A stretch of DNA of 64,000 nt from Cunninghamella blakesleeana (GCA_017871115.1 JAFCIZ010000005.1:5077501-5141500); one strand, 5' to 3'; counted from the first letter of the stretch, positions 1 through 12,339 are shown. Translations and numbers: made by a program. Notes: generated by a model not told the origin, from the sequence alone.

Positions 1-1180
1 TAAGCAAGTCGGACATAACGATATTCCACTAATGTCAGGTGCTGCAGCTGTGAATTCATATCTAAAAAGGTTATACATGACTGTGGGTCTATATTCGATT
101 TTAGTAATTCATTTTTAATTTGTTGTAAAGAAAAGATTGAACCAATGGATCCATTATAAAATTCTCTTTGAGGTCGTATGATTTCAATTTGGTTATATTG
201 ATTCTATTTGTATAGAGATAGTAATAATAATAACAATAATAGTAAAGAATAGGGCTATTATTAGATACATAGTTGATCATTGCTGTTTTTTAAATATTAA
301 TATCTGTACCATTTTATTTTCATCTTTATTTTTTATATTATTTTTTATATATTTTTTACCTTGAAAACCAACCAATTAGCATCTTTAAGAGGAACTGGTT
401 CACCGATCCAACGTATCCACCATTCTGGCACCCATCGGCCAATTAACCATACTATCCCCAAAGTCAAAACACATAAAGTTCTATATATTAAATAACGTAA
501 ACCATTGTATCGATAACCATATAGGTTAACCTCCACATCCTCTTCTTCCAAATGCAAAAGTTGTTGAAATCGATACCCATGTGATGATTGTTCGTCTATG
601 TTGTCTATATTTACATGATGATGCTGTGTCCCATTATTGTTATTATTATTATTATTAATATATATATTGCCATTATTATTGCTATGTAAACCTTGATAAT
701 CAATAAATGCATGTTCGTCATATTCTTCTTCATCTTCATCGTCCGAAGATCCACTTTCATCACTAGTATTTACTTCCATATCGGTTTTTTTATTTTTATT
801 GTTGTTATCTTTATTATTAGATAAATCTTGTAGAGGCTTTCTTCTCTGATGTAGTTGTTGCTATGTAAGTAATAATAATAAAGAATTGGTTTGATTTAAA
901 TAAATAAAATACTATTACCATTATCAACAAAATATATTTTCATTTTTTTTTTTTTCAGGCTGTTACATATTTTACTTACTGAATAATTTCTAGAAGAGTT
1001 TTGTGTAGTTGAAGAGGAAGGAGAAGGGATAGGTGGTGTATGAATTAAAGGCGCAGTGGAATCACGTCTTTGTTTGGAAGCATTGCCATTATTATTATCT
1101 TGTGTTAAGGATGAATTTGAAAGCGAAGAGGCGGAGGTACCATAGATTGCGCGTGACTTCGTCGATGATAAATTCGACAT
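1..1180 (-). CDS. YPK9: P5B-type cation-transporting ATPase (ATP13A/Ypk9 family), N-terminal part, runs off the left edge
   Basis: Three exons can be joined in frame: 980-1180, 360-860 and 1-203, with introns starting GTAAGT and GTAAAA. The first roughly 190 residues are hydrophilic, with Ser, Asn and acidic runs. From about residue 190 the P5-ATPase N-terminal signature appears: YGYRYNGLRYLIYRTLCVLT, a hydrophobic hairpin segment (TLGIVWLIGRW) and PVPLKDANWLVFK. Exon 3 continues with the family pattern LVEYRYVRL just before the first main transmembrane segment. P5B ATPases sit in vacuolar or lysosomal membranes and export polyamines or cations; this role is family knowledge. The catalytic DKTGT core lies outside the window. 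The start at 1180 (MSNLSS) is preferred over the upstream in-frame ATG at 1312, which would add a Phe/Leu-rich leader translated from a homopyrimidine tract. The product may be truncated or intact; this cannot be told here. Confidence 0.85.
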
Positions 1181-1839
1181 TCGTGTACACAAGGATGCAT
1201 ATAAAAAGGGAAAGGGAAATAAAAAAAAAAATGAAAGAGAAAAAAAAAAAGTTTTAAAAAAAAGAAAAGAAAAAGAAAGAAAAAGGAAATAATCTACAAA
1301 AAAAGGTCGCATTTATAAAAAATTTTTTGTCGGACTTGAACCCTCATTCTATTTTTTTTACTAGCTTCACTTTATATTTTAAACTATTGATTTAATTTAT
1401 TATATTAAATATGATATTTGTACGTATATAATATAGGTATGATTGTATATATGTATGTATAACATTAATTGAATTAGTTTATTAATAATTAAATAAATTC
1501 AAAAGAATATACTATGATTATCTTCTAAAATGAAATTCTCAAATAAAGAGAGATAATACTGCGACAGTTCAAAAGACAAATATAAACATATAAATATATA
1601 AATATAGCAATTGCTTTGTAATATTGTGATCTATTTAAGTACTAATTTGTAGATCTTTTATTATAAAACAAAATAGTGTTGTACAACTTTAAAATTTTAA
1701 CCCGTTCGTTTTATTTTATCTTTTTCCCTTCCTTTCTCTCAAAAAAGTAAATATGCATTGAACCTCTTTTTTTTTTTATCAAAAAAACGGTAATATATTT
1801 TTATTACATAGCATGCATTTTATTATTTTTTTTATAACA
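1181..1839. other. Intergenic, upstream of the P5B-ATPase and downstream of UFE1
   Basis: No gene is seen. A homopurine stretch on the plus strand (about 1200-1290, so C/T-rich on the transcribed sense strand) lies directly upstream of the ATPase start and looks like a core promoter or leader element. The rest is AT-rich with short homopolymers and probably holds the UFE1 3' end. Confidence 0.5.
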
Positions 1840-3054
1840 CTATGAATACCAATCCAAAAATAAAAGTACAAAACTGGCACCCAATAAAAAGGCCAGCATG
1901 AATTTCCGAGTACCACGATTTCTTTCTCTTGCTTGTTGTAATTGTAAATTCCCTTGTTCTACCTTTTCATTTGTTGCTAATGAATCACCATATAATTGAT
2001 CCGTTTGCATGGTTTGAACCGCCAGATGATTTGTCAATTGAGTTTGTAGAGCAGATATTTCTAGCAATGCCTTTTCTGCTTGCTTAACCTGATTCAACGT
2101 TCCATTCATTTCTTCCAGCATAGTTTCATTTTCTTTTTCTAATAATTGAATTTGTTCTTGGGATAGCTGTTGTTCAAAAGCATCCATATCATCATGAGCA
2201 TATATAAGCTCTTGATCTTGTGGAGGAATGGCAGATAATGGTATATTATTATTGTTATTATTTTTATTATTTATAGATGTTGTTGATGTAGCGGTTGATT
2301 TGGTAGGTTTCCAATTAATACCTAAAGGCGATGATGACAATGTGTTGTTCATTGATGAAGGGATATCCTTTTTCATAGAGGAAGAGGGAGCAGTGCTATT
2401 AAAAAGATGATTTTCAGACTTTTCTAATTCTCTTGTTAAACGGATTTCTTGTTGGTCTCTTTGAAGTTTTGATACATCCGTTAATAATTTATTTAACAAC
2501 CAAATAATATTACTATGGTGTATTGATAAAATATCTTCAGTCTCCATATGAAATTGGGCAGCACCAGGTATGACTTGGTTTAAAAAACTTGCCAATCGAT
2601 GGGTTGTGGTGGTTTTGATTTGGCTTTTTCTTACTAGCTCAGCATCTTCTAATTCTTTAATACGATCCATACATTTACGAATAATAAGTTTGGCTTGAAA
2701 ATCAATTTCATCACGTTCATTATCAGTAAGATGAGTAATATTAGTTGGAAACATGGAAAACAAAGAAGTAGCTGTAGTAGCTGATATATTTTTACTATTA
2801 TTATGAGTGGATGGTAAGTGACGCGATTTGCGTGTTGTATTATGAAGGTAGGCTCGTCTTATAGATAATAAAAAACGATGCAAACTATCTATATGTTGAT
2901 AAATGCGGTAAGCTTCTTTAGTAAACATATCATAGTTTTCATTATTATTGCTACCGTTTTTCTTTTTTGGTGAATATTTTTTCGAATCTTGCGTTTTTAA
3001 TGAAGTAGATTTGGCATTGATGATATTATGAAATTCAGATGTTATATTAGACAT
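1840..3054 (-). CDS. UFE1: ER t-SNARE, syntaxin-18/Ufe1 family (Qa-SNARE)
   Basis: Single exon, 404 residues. The N-terminus (MSNITSEFHNIINAK) and the helical stretch around LTDNERDEIDFQAKLIIRKC and MDRIKELE match the syntaxin-18 N-terminal domain. The C-terminal third holds a Qa-type SNARE coiled coil (about residues 295-375: LLEKENETMLEEMNGTLNQV, then ISALQTQLTNHLAVQ), followed by a basic stretch and a single tail-anchor membrane helix (FMLAFLLGASFVLLFLDWYS) that ends the protein. Ufe1 acts at the ER in fusion of Golgi-derived COPI vesicles with Sec20, Use1 and Sec22 (family knowledge). A poorly conserved Ser/Thr/Asn linker with a poly-Asn run separates the two domains. It is transcribed in the same direction as the P5B-ATPase downstream; nothing indicates joint control. 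Confidence 0.88.
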   Translation of the reverse strand: MSNITSEFHNIINAKSTSLKTQDSKKYSPKKKNGSNNNENYDMFTKEAYRIYQHIDSLHRFLLSIRRAYLHNTTRKSRHLPSTHNNSKNISATTATSLFSMFPTNITHLTDNERDEIDFQAKLIIRKCMDRIKELEDAELVRKSQIKTTTTHRLASFLNQVIPGAAQFHMETEDILSIHHSNIIWLLNKLLTDVSKLQRDQQEIRLTRELEKSENHLFNSTAPSSSMKKDIPSSMNNTLSSSPLGINWKPTKSTATSTTSINNKNNNNNNIPLSAIPPQDQELIYAHDDMDAFEQQLSQEQIQLLEKENETMLEEMNGTLNQVKQAEKALLEISALQTQLTNHLAVQTMQTDQLYGDSLATNEKVEQGNLQLQQARERNRGTRKFMLAFLLGASFVLLFLDWYS

Positions 3055-3671
3055 GTAGAAATTTCCTTTTCTTCTTTTTATTAAGAAAAAAAAAAAGTGG
3101 AGTAAGAAATAAAAGAAAAAATAGAAGTGTGTAAAAAAAAAAAAAAAAAAAAATCTTGGCTAGATTTAAACGCCGATTTTTTTTTTGAAAAAGGCACCAG
3201 CTGTTCTGTTCCAATAAAAAAAAACATTTTTTTATTTTTTATGAAAATATGTAGGGAGTAAATGTATATTTAAAAATATATCTATGACCTCATTAAAGAA
3301 ATCATAATATATTGTTGTATTTCCAAATATTCTATTTTATTATTAATATTTAATAAAGAAGTGAAAAAAAAAGTAATATTAAAATATATAAATAGCACAT
3401 GATTTTTTATAAGATCATTTTTACCATGGAAAGTCTATTTTGTTATTTTTTTGATTATTATATATTAAAAAAGTCTAAAGCTGGTAAAAAGGAAAAATTG
3501 AAACAGTTTATTTACGGAATTTGAATTTTTTTTGGATAATTTGTTAAACAATAAAAATAAATCGCCCACAGCGCCGGAGAACTTTTTTATAAATTTGTCA
3601 AAAAAAATTTTTTTTTAAACTTCTCTTTCTTTTTCTTTTTCTTAATTTAATAAAAAACTATTTACAAATAC
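3055..3671. other. Divergent intergenic region between UFE1 and the CAP-Gly gene
   Basis: Shared promoter space of two divergent genes. It holds A/T homopolymers near 3088-3152 and 3180, an ATTGG/CCAAT-type pentamer near 3209, and a C/T-rich tract at 3620-3645 just before the CAP-Gly start. A 32-codon open frame starts at 3426 in a good context (ACCATGG) and ends at 3524. It lies upstream of the main ATG and could be a leader ORF if the transcript begins that far upstream. Confidence 0.4.
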
Positions 3672-4875
3672 ATGAATATTCTCGGTTTATCTAAAAAAGC
3701 TAAAAAGCGATTTAGTTCCTATAAAAATGATCGTGGTATGAGAAGATGTAAATCAACTGGTAATATATATTCTAATGCTCAAGTAGCCAACAGTGATTCA
3801 AGTATAAGTAGTAATGAAAGTGACAATGAAGACAAAATGAAGATAACTCAAAAAATAAAAGACTTGAAAGTGGCTGACAATAGTAAGGAACCTTCTGTTG
3901 AAAATAATAAAAAAAAAGTATTATTATCGGATCCAAAACCTCAATCTATATTAAATACCGCTACAAGTACAACCACTGCTACTACTACTACTACTACACC
4001 TACTAAACCTAATAATTATACTAGTTCAAAAAACCCTGGTATTACTATAAGTACGGAAGAAGAAAAAGTTACACCAAAGGTCTCTAGTTGTCCTACCTCA
4101 CCTATTATTAATAATAATAATAATATGAAATTATTATCAGCAACAACAACAACAAATATTCAACAAGATGATTTGGATGCTTTATTATCATTAGAGGCTC
4201 AAGAAAGAATGGATGCCCAGTTAAATCGTGATCAAAATGAAATAAACAACAAACCATTAAGACCTACCACACTTAAATTCGCTTTACCAGAACCACCCGT
4301 TAGAACCATTAGCAGGTCCAAATCACCAATCGTTTATCCTCGTGCTCGCCCTTATCGATCTCGTTCCGCTGAATCCGTAGATCGTTCTTCACAACTACAA
4401 CAACGTCGTCATGTATCACCAAGTCGGAAAAAGGCAAATAAAAGACACTCTCGTTGGTCAAGATTAATGGGATCAGATAGTGATGAATCGGATTCTGATA
4501 GTGATGATGCAAATATAATTAAACTACAAATCGGTACTAAAGTTAATTTATTCAAGAGACCTTTACCAACCGTGGGATATATTCGTTATATAGGTCCTGT
4601 TGATAATGAAATTGGACAATGGATTGGTGTTGAATTAGATCATCGTGGTAAGTTAAAATTAAATATATATATGAAGATGTGTTTTTGTAAAAAAAATAAA
4701 TAAATAAATAAATAGTGAATTAATTAATGGTATTTACTTTATTTTGTTTTTCTATATTTATTTAAAAATTATAGTTGGTAATTGCGATGGGTCTATTAAA
4801 GGCAAATCTTATTTCAAGACTGGTCCTCAACGTGGTATTTTTTTAAAAGAGGCTGATATAGAACCTATAAATTAA
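3672..4875 (+). CDS. CAP-Gly domain protein with an SR-rich disordered N-terminal region
   Basis: Two exons, 3672-4647 and 4775-4875, joined across a GTAAGT...TATAG intron, give 358 residues. The first about 285 residues are low complexity: Ser/Thr/Asn runs, an Arg/Ser stretch (SRSKSPIVYPRARPYRSRSA) and an acidic patch SDSDESDSDSDD. The C-terminal 70 residues form a CAP-Gly domain. It begins at IGTKVNLFKRPLPTVGYIRY, continues with GQWIGVELD and ends after splicing with VGNCDGSIKGKSYFKTGPQRG. The intron interrupts the domain just before the glycine motif, where NCDG replaces the common NDG. CAP-Gly domains bind the C-terminal EEY/F of tubulin or EB1, so a microtubule role is likely. The lack of coiled coils argues against CLIP-170 or dynactin p150; the exact orthologue is not recognised. 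Confidence 0.82.
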
Positions 4876-5214
4876 AAAAATAGAAAAAAATAGAAAAAGG
4901 CAATCGAAAATCAAAAAAAAAATAACACTTATGCATTTATATAAATCATCTTTCTTCAGTTCTATACCCCTATTATACACAACCCTTCTCATAGTTCATT
5001 TTTTTACATATTATTTATTCAATCTTTTTGTAACATTATAATAAACAAAGCATCCTCATTTATTTATTTATATTAAAAAAAACCTAATATTAGACTTAAA
5101 TATTTACTCATTTATTTATTTAAAAAGTGGTATAATCCATTATATATACATAATTATAAAGCTATTTTTTTCTTTTTTTTAATATTATACAAGATGATGA
5201 AGAGGTTTTATATA
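4876..5214. other. Convergent intergenic region
   Basis: It lies between the 3' ends of the CAP-Gly and bHLH genes. It is AT-rich, with several AATAAA-like and TATATA motifs suitable for fungal 3'-end formation on both strands. Nothing else is recognised. Confidence 0.4.
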
Positions 5215-5983
5215 TTATATTTGAAAACAAAACGTGTCAAATTTTGGTGGAGTATATTTTGTAGTTGTAGTTGTTGGAGGATGACTTTCATCGGAGCTAG
5301 AAGTATCTGATTCTGAAGTAAAATGATGTTCATCTTCCGGTGTTGTTGTTATTGAAGACGATGAAGAAGGAAGTGGTGGAAGAGGAATGGTAGAAAAATC
5401 TGACATTAATGGGTTATTGAGACGTAATTTTAATGAATTATTTTCTTGTTGAATAAATCGAATATAATCTATAGCTTGGCGTAGTATTTTAGCTCGGTGA
5501 CATTTTTCTCTTCCATTTTCATCCAAGGATGGGAGCGTTTGGGCTAATTCATTCACAAGATTATTCTATAATTATAGATAAAAATAAAAATAAAATAGTA
5601 TAAATATAGACATTTCTTTTTTAAAAAAAATAAAATAAAAATAAAACACACATATATGGCGAATATTTTTAAGTCATTATTATTTCTTTTTTTTTTTTTT
5701 CAATTACAAGCTTATCCCGACGACGGCGTTCTACCCGATTATGAGTTTCTCTTCGCTGCTTAATACGATGCATTAGCGTATCACTATCAATACTTGTTTT
5801 GTTTAGTATATTGATACCATTCATGATTAATTTACTTTGATTTTTTTCTTGGTCACTGAATTTTCTAGCCATTGTATCTGGTTTATAAATTTTTAATCTT
5901 TCTTGTAAAGGGTAAGAGGCTCGTCTTTCCGATATACTGATTTTTTTGACATGGCCATTATCGCTAGAAGTGCTTTGTGGCAT
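5215..5983 (-). CDS. bHLH transcription factor (E-box class)
   Basis: Exons 5708-5983 and 5215-5565, joined in frame across a 142-bp intron inside the HLH domain, give 208 residues. The basic region RETHNRVERRRRDKL has the His-x3-Glu-x2-Arg-Arg pattern used to read CANNTG E-boxes, and the splice restores helix 1 as NNLVNELAQTLP. Helix 2 is KCHRAKILRQAIDYIRFIQQ, followed by a short leucine-containing coil. The tail is Ser/Thr/Pro rich. The start at 5983 (MPQSTSS) is chosen because the in-frame ATG further upstream (6058) would add a run of Phe/Leu/Ile from an AT tract. Such factors act as nuclear dimers. The basic region resembles USF and Cbf1-type proteins, but the orthologue is not certain. 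Confidence 0.82.
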
Positions 5984-6894
5984 AATGACTGTATTTATAT
6001 TATAAAAAAGGAAAATAAATAAATAAATAAATAAAAAAAGAGAAAGAGAGAGAATCAAGAAGTAAGAAATTGAAAATTCTTGGATTTTATATAGTTTTTT
6101 TATTTTAAGCTTTTTATTCTCTCCAATGAGGGAATTTGAGTTTTTTATTGATTTGATTAGAAAATACCAAAAGTGTGTAACAAGTGTTTACCCTAGGAAT
6201 TTTGCTATTGGTCCAGAGTTTAAAAATAAGTCTTTTTTTTTGAAGTGAATGAACTGAGCATAATATAAAAAAGAATTATAAGAATCCAAAAGGGCTCATC
6301 GAAGTTTGGTAAACAAAAAAAAATTGATGTCGGGATTAAAAAAGCACATATAAATTGAAATGATAGAATATCTCATCGTTATGCAAATAGTTCATATAAG
6401 TATAGATGATCATAAGATCAGTTGTTACTATATTTTGCATGCCTTGTAATGAATTAAATAATATACTACATATACACACTATCAAATACTATTTTATATC
6501 CTACAGACTGATTGTGTTCGAAAGAATTTGATCAAATGATTTTTTAAATCCTTTTAGCCATTCCTTTATAAATTATAAATAATCGAAAATGCTAATTTTT
6601 TAACATAAGAATTGGTTGTTTTTATTAATCTTCTTATTTTGTTTTATTAAATATATGTAAATGTATACATATATACATATATACATATATAAATGTACAA
6701 GTTTTATATTAATTTAACTATATAATCAATTTTATTTAAAAAATTTCGTCAAAATTCCAAATTGGGAATTTAACTTGAAAAAAAATTTAAAGAACGATAT
6801 TTTTCTCTTTTGTTGTCTTTTTTTTTTTTTTTAAAAAAAAAAAAATTATATATTTTTTATATTTCACAGTTTATTTTGTACTTGTACCTTATTA
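5984..6894. other. Divergent intergenic region between the bHLH and SSX2IP-like genes
   Basis: No gene is seen. It contains a CCAAT box read on the minus strand (ATTGG at 6207-6211, about 225 bp upstream of the bHLH start), an ATATAC repeat near 6661-6690, and a T/A homopolymer block at 6819-6845 shortly before the SSX2IP-like start. Confidence 0.4.
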
Positions 6895-7153
6895 ATGAAT
6901 GATATACTAGATACTTCTGATTCTTCTTCTGAAAGGTAAAAAAAAAGAATATATATCTATAAAAAATAGATAAGCCTGATTGATAATGTAATATACATCT
7001 ATATAATTATCGTTACTATTACTGATTATTACAGCTGTTAATTTTATTATTATTATTATTATTATTAATACTTTTATATATTACCATTCAAGTTCATTAG
7101 AAGTACCTTTATTAGAGTCTCAACAAAACTTTATTAATCAACTTCAACAAAGC

Positions 7154-7195
<42 letters not shown>

Positions 7196-9569
7196 CTACG
7201 AGACGATCTTGATGATAAAATAAGTTTAAAGTAATTTGAAAAAAATAAATACTATTATACAAATATTAATATATGATATAAAACTTGCTTTAATGATTGA
7301 TTTATCAAATCTTTTTCTACCTTATCAATAGTACACCAAGATCTAATAAGGAGATTGAAGCTAAGGCCAACTATCTTAATTTATTACTTACTGCCCAAGG
7401 ATACCCAGTGCCGATTATATTTAAAGATAAAAATGACCAAGATACATTAAAGCTACTTGGTTGTTTTCAAACTGTGCTTCAAGATATTAAAGTAAGTGTG
7501 ATACAAATCAATTATGCATTCATACGCATATACATACACATATAAGCATAATATATTTATCAAAATACACTATTTTATTTTTTATTCATTTTTTAAATAG
7601 AAATATCAAGATGAACGCGATCACCTAAACGAGATAATCATAGAATTAAGGCAGGAACAACAGAATACACAAAAACAACTGGTATGGATATTTAATATAT
7701 ACATGTGCATTTATACAATGATAAATAAACATACATTAATAACCATTATCATTATAACTGCTTACAAAATATTTACTGTATGTTTAGGACCAGTATATGA
7801 CTGACCTTGATAACAAAGAACGCGAATTAGCCAAAGCAAAGCTTAAGATTGAGTAATATTTTTATAATTTTATGTCATTATAGACAATGAAACAAATGTA
7901 TAAATTAAAATGAGTATTAATTTTAATTTTAAATCTTTTATGCACATTAAATTTTAGATCAACCAATCAGCAATTAAAAAAGGAAATTGAAAATAATAGA
8001 CGTATTAAAGAAGAGCTTTCAAAAACAAAAAATAATATGCAATATATGAAATCACAATATGCTGTAAGTTGATAAAACAAAATAAAGTATTTATAGTTTC
8101 ATTAAATAAATACTGATTAGTGGAAAAAAAAATTATATATACATTTTAATATTACTATTCGTAGCATGAAACTCGAAAACATGAACAAGAGCATGCAAAA
8201 ACCCGTGAACGATTGAATAAATTAATGAATGAAAAAATAAAAACCAACGTGATAACAATGTCTATTAATACCAAATCAGCTATAATGGAATTAGATATGG
8301 AACCTGAAAGAAAAGCTATTGAAGATGTAAGTAGTATAAATTAAAAAATTTTGATTTAGTATATGTGTATAGATTATGTTAATAAAAATAAGAAAATGGC
8401 TCGTTAATGAAATTATATTTTTAAAACCACTAACATAGGAACGGTCTATGCAAAAAGATCTAATTGAAAAATGTACTAATCGTGAACGAAAAGCAATTAA
8501 AGAAAGTGAACAATTAAAAACAGTAGTGGTCAAAATATTTAATTCAGTACGTCGACTATTAGAAAATCAGTTGGAATCTTATGAAGAAAGTTTTGGGAAT
8601 ATAGAGGTAATAATATATATATATATATTAATGATAGTAAACGAATATTGATATATATATATTATTTTTTAGAGTCAAAAACAAGTAAACCAAGAAATTG
8701 CAAAATACTCTTTACCTACTGAATTTAACGGAGATTATATAATCAATCAAGTCAACGACCTGCTGGACAGGCTACAACAAGAATGGGGTCGTCAAATCAC
8801 TGATAGAAAACTCTATACTGAAGAAGATATTCAAGAAAAAGACCAATTGATAGAAAACTATCAATCACAATTAGTGCGGTTAGAAGAAACAATAGGTAAA
8901 GCGAATACATATTCATATGTGTAGAGGTGTACAAATGCATATATATACACTAATATAATATTGTTTTTATTAATATTAATATTACTGTTATTATCTTTAT
9001 CATTATCATTATTTTAATATATAGAAAATATACAACAAGAATATGAACAAAAAGAAAAAGTATATCTTCGATTTGTTAAAGGTGGATTTTTTGACGAAAT
9101 AGTTACATCACACGCTTTAGATTTATCAGAGTAAATATATTTTATATTATAAATTATATAATATTATATCTACGTATACCTAACCAAATACATATATTAT
9201 ATGATTCAATATATATATAGTTCAGAAGATTCCGTAGCTGAAGATGAATCTACTACGTTACGATTACAACATTTTTATAATAAAGCAAAAAGGGAACAAC
9301 AAAAAGTGACAGAAAATGCGATTAAGTTAGGAAATGAAAGGACTAAGCTTGAGGTAATATATATACATATATAAATTTCATATTTTTATAAAAGATGGAT
9401 GTATATATATAAATATATTAACTAACTTTTTATTTTACCTATATATATTTTATTGGATTAGGCTGAAAAATGGGCATTTGAAGAAGTAAAACGGCAAGAA
9501 AAACTAACAGAAATTATGAATGATATACCGACATCATTAAATCAAAATAAAAGACGGAAATATTCATGA
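6895..9569 (+). CDS. SSX2IP/ADIP-family coiled-coil protein (Msd1-like microtubule anchoring factor)
   Basis: Twelve exons joined in frame: 6895-6935, 7093-7230, 7332-7491, 7601-7681, 7788-7852, 7958-8063, 8165-8326, 8439-8606, 8673-8895, 9025-9130, 9221-9353 and 9462-9569. They give 496 residues. After a short acidic start and a poly-Asn run, the ADIP family signature appears at about 66-115: KANYLNLLLTAQGYPVPI, then TLKLLGCFQTVLQDI. Most of the remainder is predicted coiled coil (heptads of Leu, Glu, Lys and Gln). In fission yeast the family member Msd1 anchors spindle microtubule minus ends at the spindle pole body; in animals SSX2IP acts at centrosomes. That role is transferred by family. 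All twelve junctions keep frame, which makes the model strong. The poly-Asn stretch is encoded by a pure AAT repeat and may vary in length. Confidence 0.8.
7154..7194 (+). repeat. AAT trinucleotide repeat coding for poly-Asn
   Basis: A pure AAT run in exon 2 of the SSX2IP-like gene encodes about 13 Asn. A second trinucleotide (ATT) run sits in the preceding intron near 7036-7068. Confidence 0.85.
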
Positions 9570-10347
9570 AGTTCAACCATTAGCTTCAATATTTATATAT
9601 ATTCATACTTTCATTTTCTTTTTCTATTCAACTTTGCAAAATCTTTTAATATTATGATACAATTAATATTATATATATAAATACATCTTTATTATTAATT
9701 CAATAATCTTTATCCAATTTCATCCACACATTTCATTTTTTGTAAAAAAATTGGTGTAACAATATAACTTCTGAGGATAAAATAGGGTAGAGAAATATTT
9801 TCATGAAAAAAAAGAAAAAATCAAAACATGAGCAAGTAATTTTTATGCAAAAACAAAAAATACCATTTTATTTTTCTAATGAATGAGAGACAAGAATTCA
9901 AAACAGAACAGTTATCAGCAAGCATGGTTATGTTTATATTCAAGAGAAAAATTACATTATATTTCTATTACGCATTATCAGCTTTGGATAACAATTTAGC
10001 TGCTATGTAGTTCAAAAAAAAAAAAAAAAAACAAGAAATATATAATGCATCTCGTTGAAGTTTAAGTGAAAATAGCTAAATAGATTATATGAACGGTAAC
10101 AAATTGGTTATAAAATATAAAAACTCAACCAATGGAATTGGCTTAAGTCGGAATTTGAAATGTACCTTTATTTTTTAGTTTATTTTTTTCTTTCAATCAT
10201 TTTTTCTCTTTTTTATATATATAAGAAAAAATATTCCCTCTTTTTTATATTTGACTTTTATTTACTCTATTTTATTTCATATTCACACCTTACTTTTATT
10301 ATATATACATATATATTTATCATTAACGACTAAAAAAAAAAATAAAG
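9570..10347. other. Intergenic region upstream of SDS3
   Basis: It contains the SSX2IP-like 3' end, a 16-A run near 10014-10030 and a CCAAT-box cluster (listed separately). A T/C-rich leader at 10150-10300 precedes the SDS3 start. No gene is recognised. Confidence 0.4.
10103..10141. promoter_or_regulatory. CCAAT-box cluster upstream of SDS3
   Basis: ATTGG at 10103-10107, CCAAT at 10129-10133 and ATTGG at 10137-10141. The last two form an inverted pair with a 3-base gap (CCAATGGAATTGG). They lie about 205-245 bp upstream of the SDS3 start, a usual place for Hap2/3/5 (NF-Y) sites in fungi. Confidence 0.45.
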
Positions 10348-12339
10348 ATGCTAACCTCTATTGCTACATCTCATGTACCTGAAAATCACACTCTCGAATC
10401 ACAAACGTCATTAGAAGCAACAGCAACAGACGTTTATAATAAAAAAAAACAAAAGCCGAGAAACAGTAATAAAATAACAGAAGCTGCGGGTAAAATGGCA
10501 ACTAGAAAAAGTAGTAATTTAATACCAAATAATGATCCAGATATTCTCCATACTACCGAAATTCAATTACTACCAACAAATGATAAAATAACAGCAAATA
10601 CAGAACAACAAGAAGAAGTTAAAGAAGTTAATGAAAAAGAAAATATCAATCAAGAAGACACGTGTACCAAAGATAACTTTGTTATGAATTCCAATGAAAC
10701 AGATAAACCTTCAACTTCATTGGATATTCATTCTTCAACAAATCAAATAATGGATACAGATAATATATTACCTTCACCTATTTCACAAAAGTCAGAATCT
10801 GTAAACTTGACAGAAACTAATATATCCAAGGACGAGGACCATGTCATGACTGACAAAGGTAAATGTAAATAAACATATAGATAAAGCTTTATTATTATAT
10901 ATAATTATATCAATATAATAATATAGTTATAAATAAAACAACATTGATTATACGCCTTTTCCTTATTTATTAATATTATTATTATTATTTAATTTTTTTT
11001 ACTATTTATATAAATAACAATATGTAAAATAGATAGCGAGCAGTTTCACCAAGAAGCTTTGCAAGCGTTAACTCGGATTGAGGTTCAGTTTGCTAAATTA
11101 CGACAAAAGTAATATAACCAAAATCAAAATCATAAGTTTTTATAATCCTCGTTGTTTTTATTTAATATGTTACTCATTTTTTTTATATTTTACATATTTC
11201 TCTTATTTTTATTAGAGTCTTTGAAGAAAAAATGAAAGAATTACAGAATGAACTTATTATGATTGAAAATGGTAAATAAATAAAATTGGAAAAAAAAAAA
11301 AAATAGAAATCACCCACCCCCTTACATATTGCATAGGAAAAGGAAATCTTAAATTTTATATTCTTTGTTTTATTCTTATTATTATTTATTTAAAGGTACA
11401 CACCCCGATCAAATAGCCATGATGCAAGAAATTGATAATAAAAGAGAATGCAAGATTAAACGAGCCAAAGCAAAAAGGGAAATCCAACTTTTATCTCATA
11501 AAAAAAAATATGAAGCATCTGTTCATCAAGCTAATGTCACGTTCAAAGTAAGTTAGTTATTTATTATTCATCTATACATTTTAAAACTCTGATTAAAAAT
11601 ATTTATATATTCCATCATATTCATCTTATATATTATATTTTATTTATTTTTTATATTAGTTTGAAAAGAATTCTCTTAGAAGTAAATTAAACGATAGATT
11701 AAATATGAAACGTTGTCGAATAAAAGATGAACATTTAAAAATCACATCACCAAGTAAGTTTTATATATATATAAATCACAAAGAGAAAAATGATCGGAAA
11801 ATGAAATTATATTTAACATTATTTATGTATTGTATTTAATATCTATTAGAAAAACCTCATATGAATATACCACTAAAATTAAGATACCAATCATCAAATT
11901 CAAAAGAGTTGGATTATATCAATAAACATATTGGGTTTCCTCGAGCTACTTCAACAAATGGATTATCAAATCAAGATATCAATGATGACTTATTAGAAAT
12001 TAAGGTATGTTATCATTTTTTTTTTTAAAAAAAATGTCTATTGAGTATATATATATATGATTATTTTGTTATTGCAAGGTAAAGTTTTCATTTTCATTTT
12101 TATCTTTCTTTTAATATTACATATATATTTAATAGGCACAGCTATCAAAAAATGATCACCATTATTCACATTATACAGCACCCTCTATGACCTCTTCCTC
12201 CTCCTCATCTACAAGTTCATTTTTACCTTCAACCCCAATAACACCAAGTGTATCAAATTCATCACTACCTCATCCTTTTACCTCTTCACCAGAAGAAAAT
12301 CTCATGTATTCCATTGGTGATATTCATATGTCAAAATGA
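10348..12339 (+). CDS. SDS3: Sds3-family subunit of an Rpd3L-type histone deacetylase complex
   Basis: Seven exons (10348-10858, 11033-11108, 11216-11271, 11396-11547, 11660-11753, 11850-12004, 12136-12339) splice in frame to 415 residues. The Sds3/BRMS1 core spans about 172-300. It starts with FHQEALQALTRIEVQFAKLR, continues through KMKELQNELIMIENGTHPDQ, and ends with KKYEASVHQANVTFKFEKNS. This helical segment contacts Sin3 and is nearly diagnostic. Exon 1 supplies a 170-residue low-complexity N-terminal extension with Glu/Asn/Thr richness. The C-terminus is Ser/Pro rich. The complex deacetylates histones at promoters in the nucleus. Both flanks of the core are unlike the short yeast protein, so the total length is larger than usual. 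Confidence 0.88.

Noticed and set aside
1328..1345. GTTCAAGTCC-like T-arm motif on the minus strand, suggesting a tRNA
   Set aside because: No matching T-stem, D-arm, anticodon arm or acceptor stem can be built around it.
5984..6058. Longer N-terminus for the bHLH protein
   Set aside because: It would add only Ile/Leu/Phe-rich sequence from an AT tract; MPQSTSS at 5983 is a better start.
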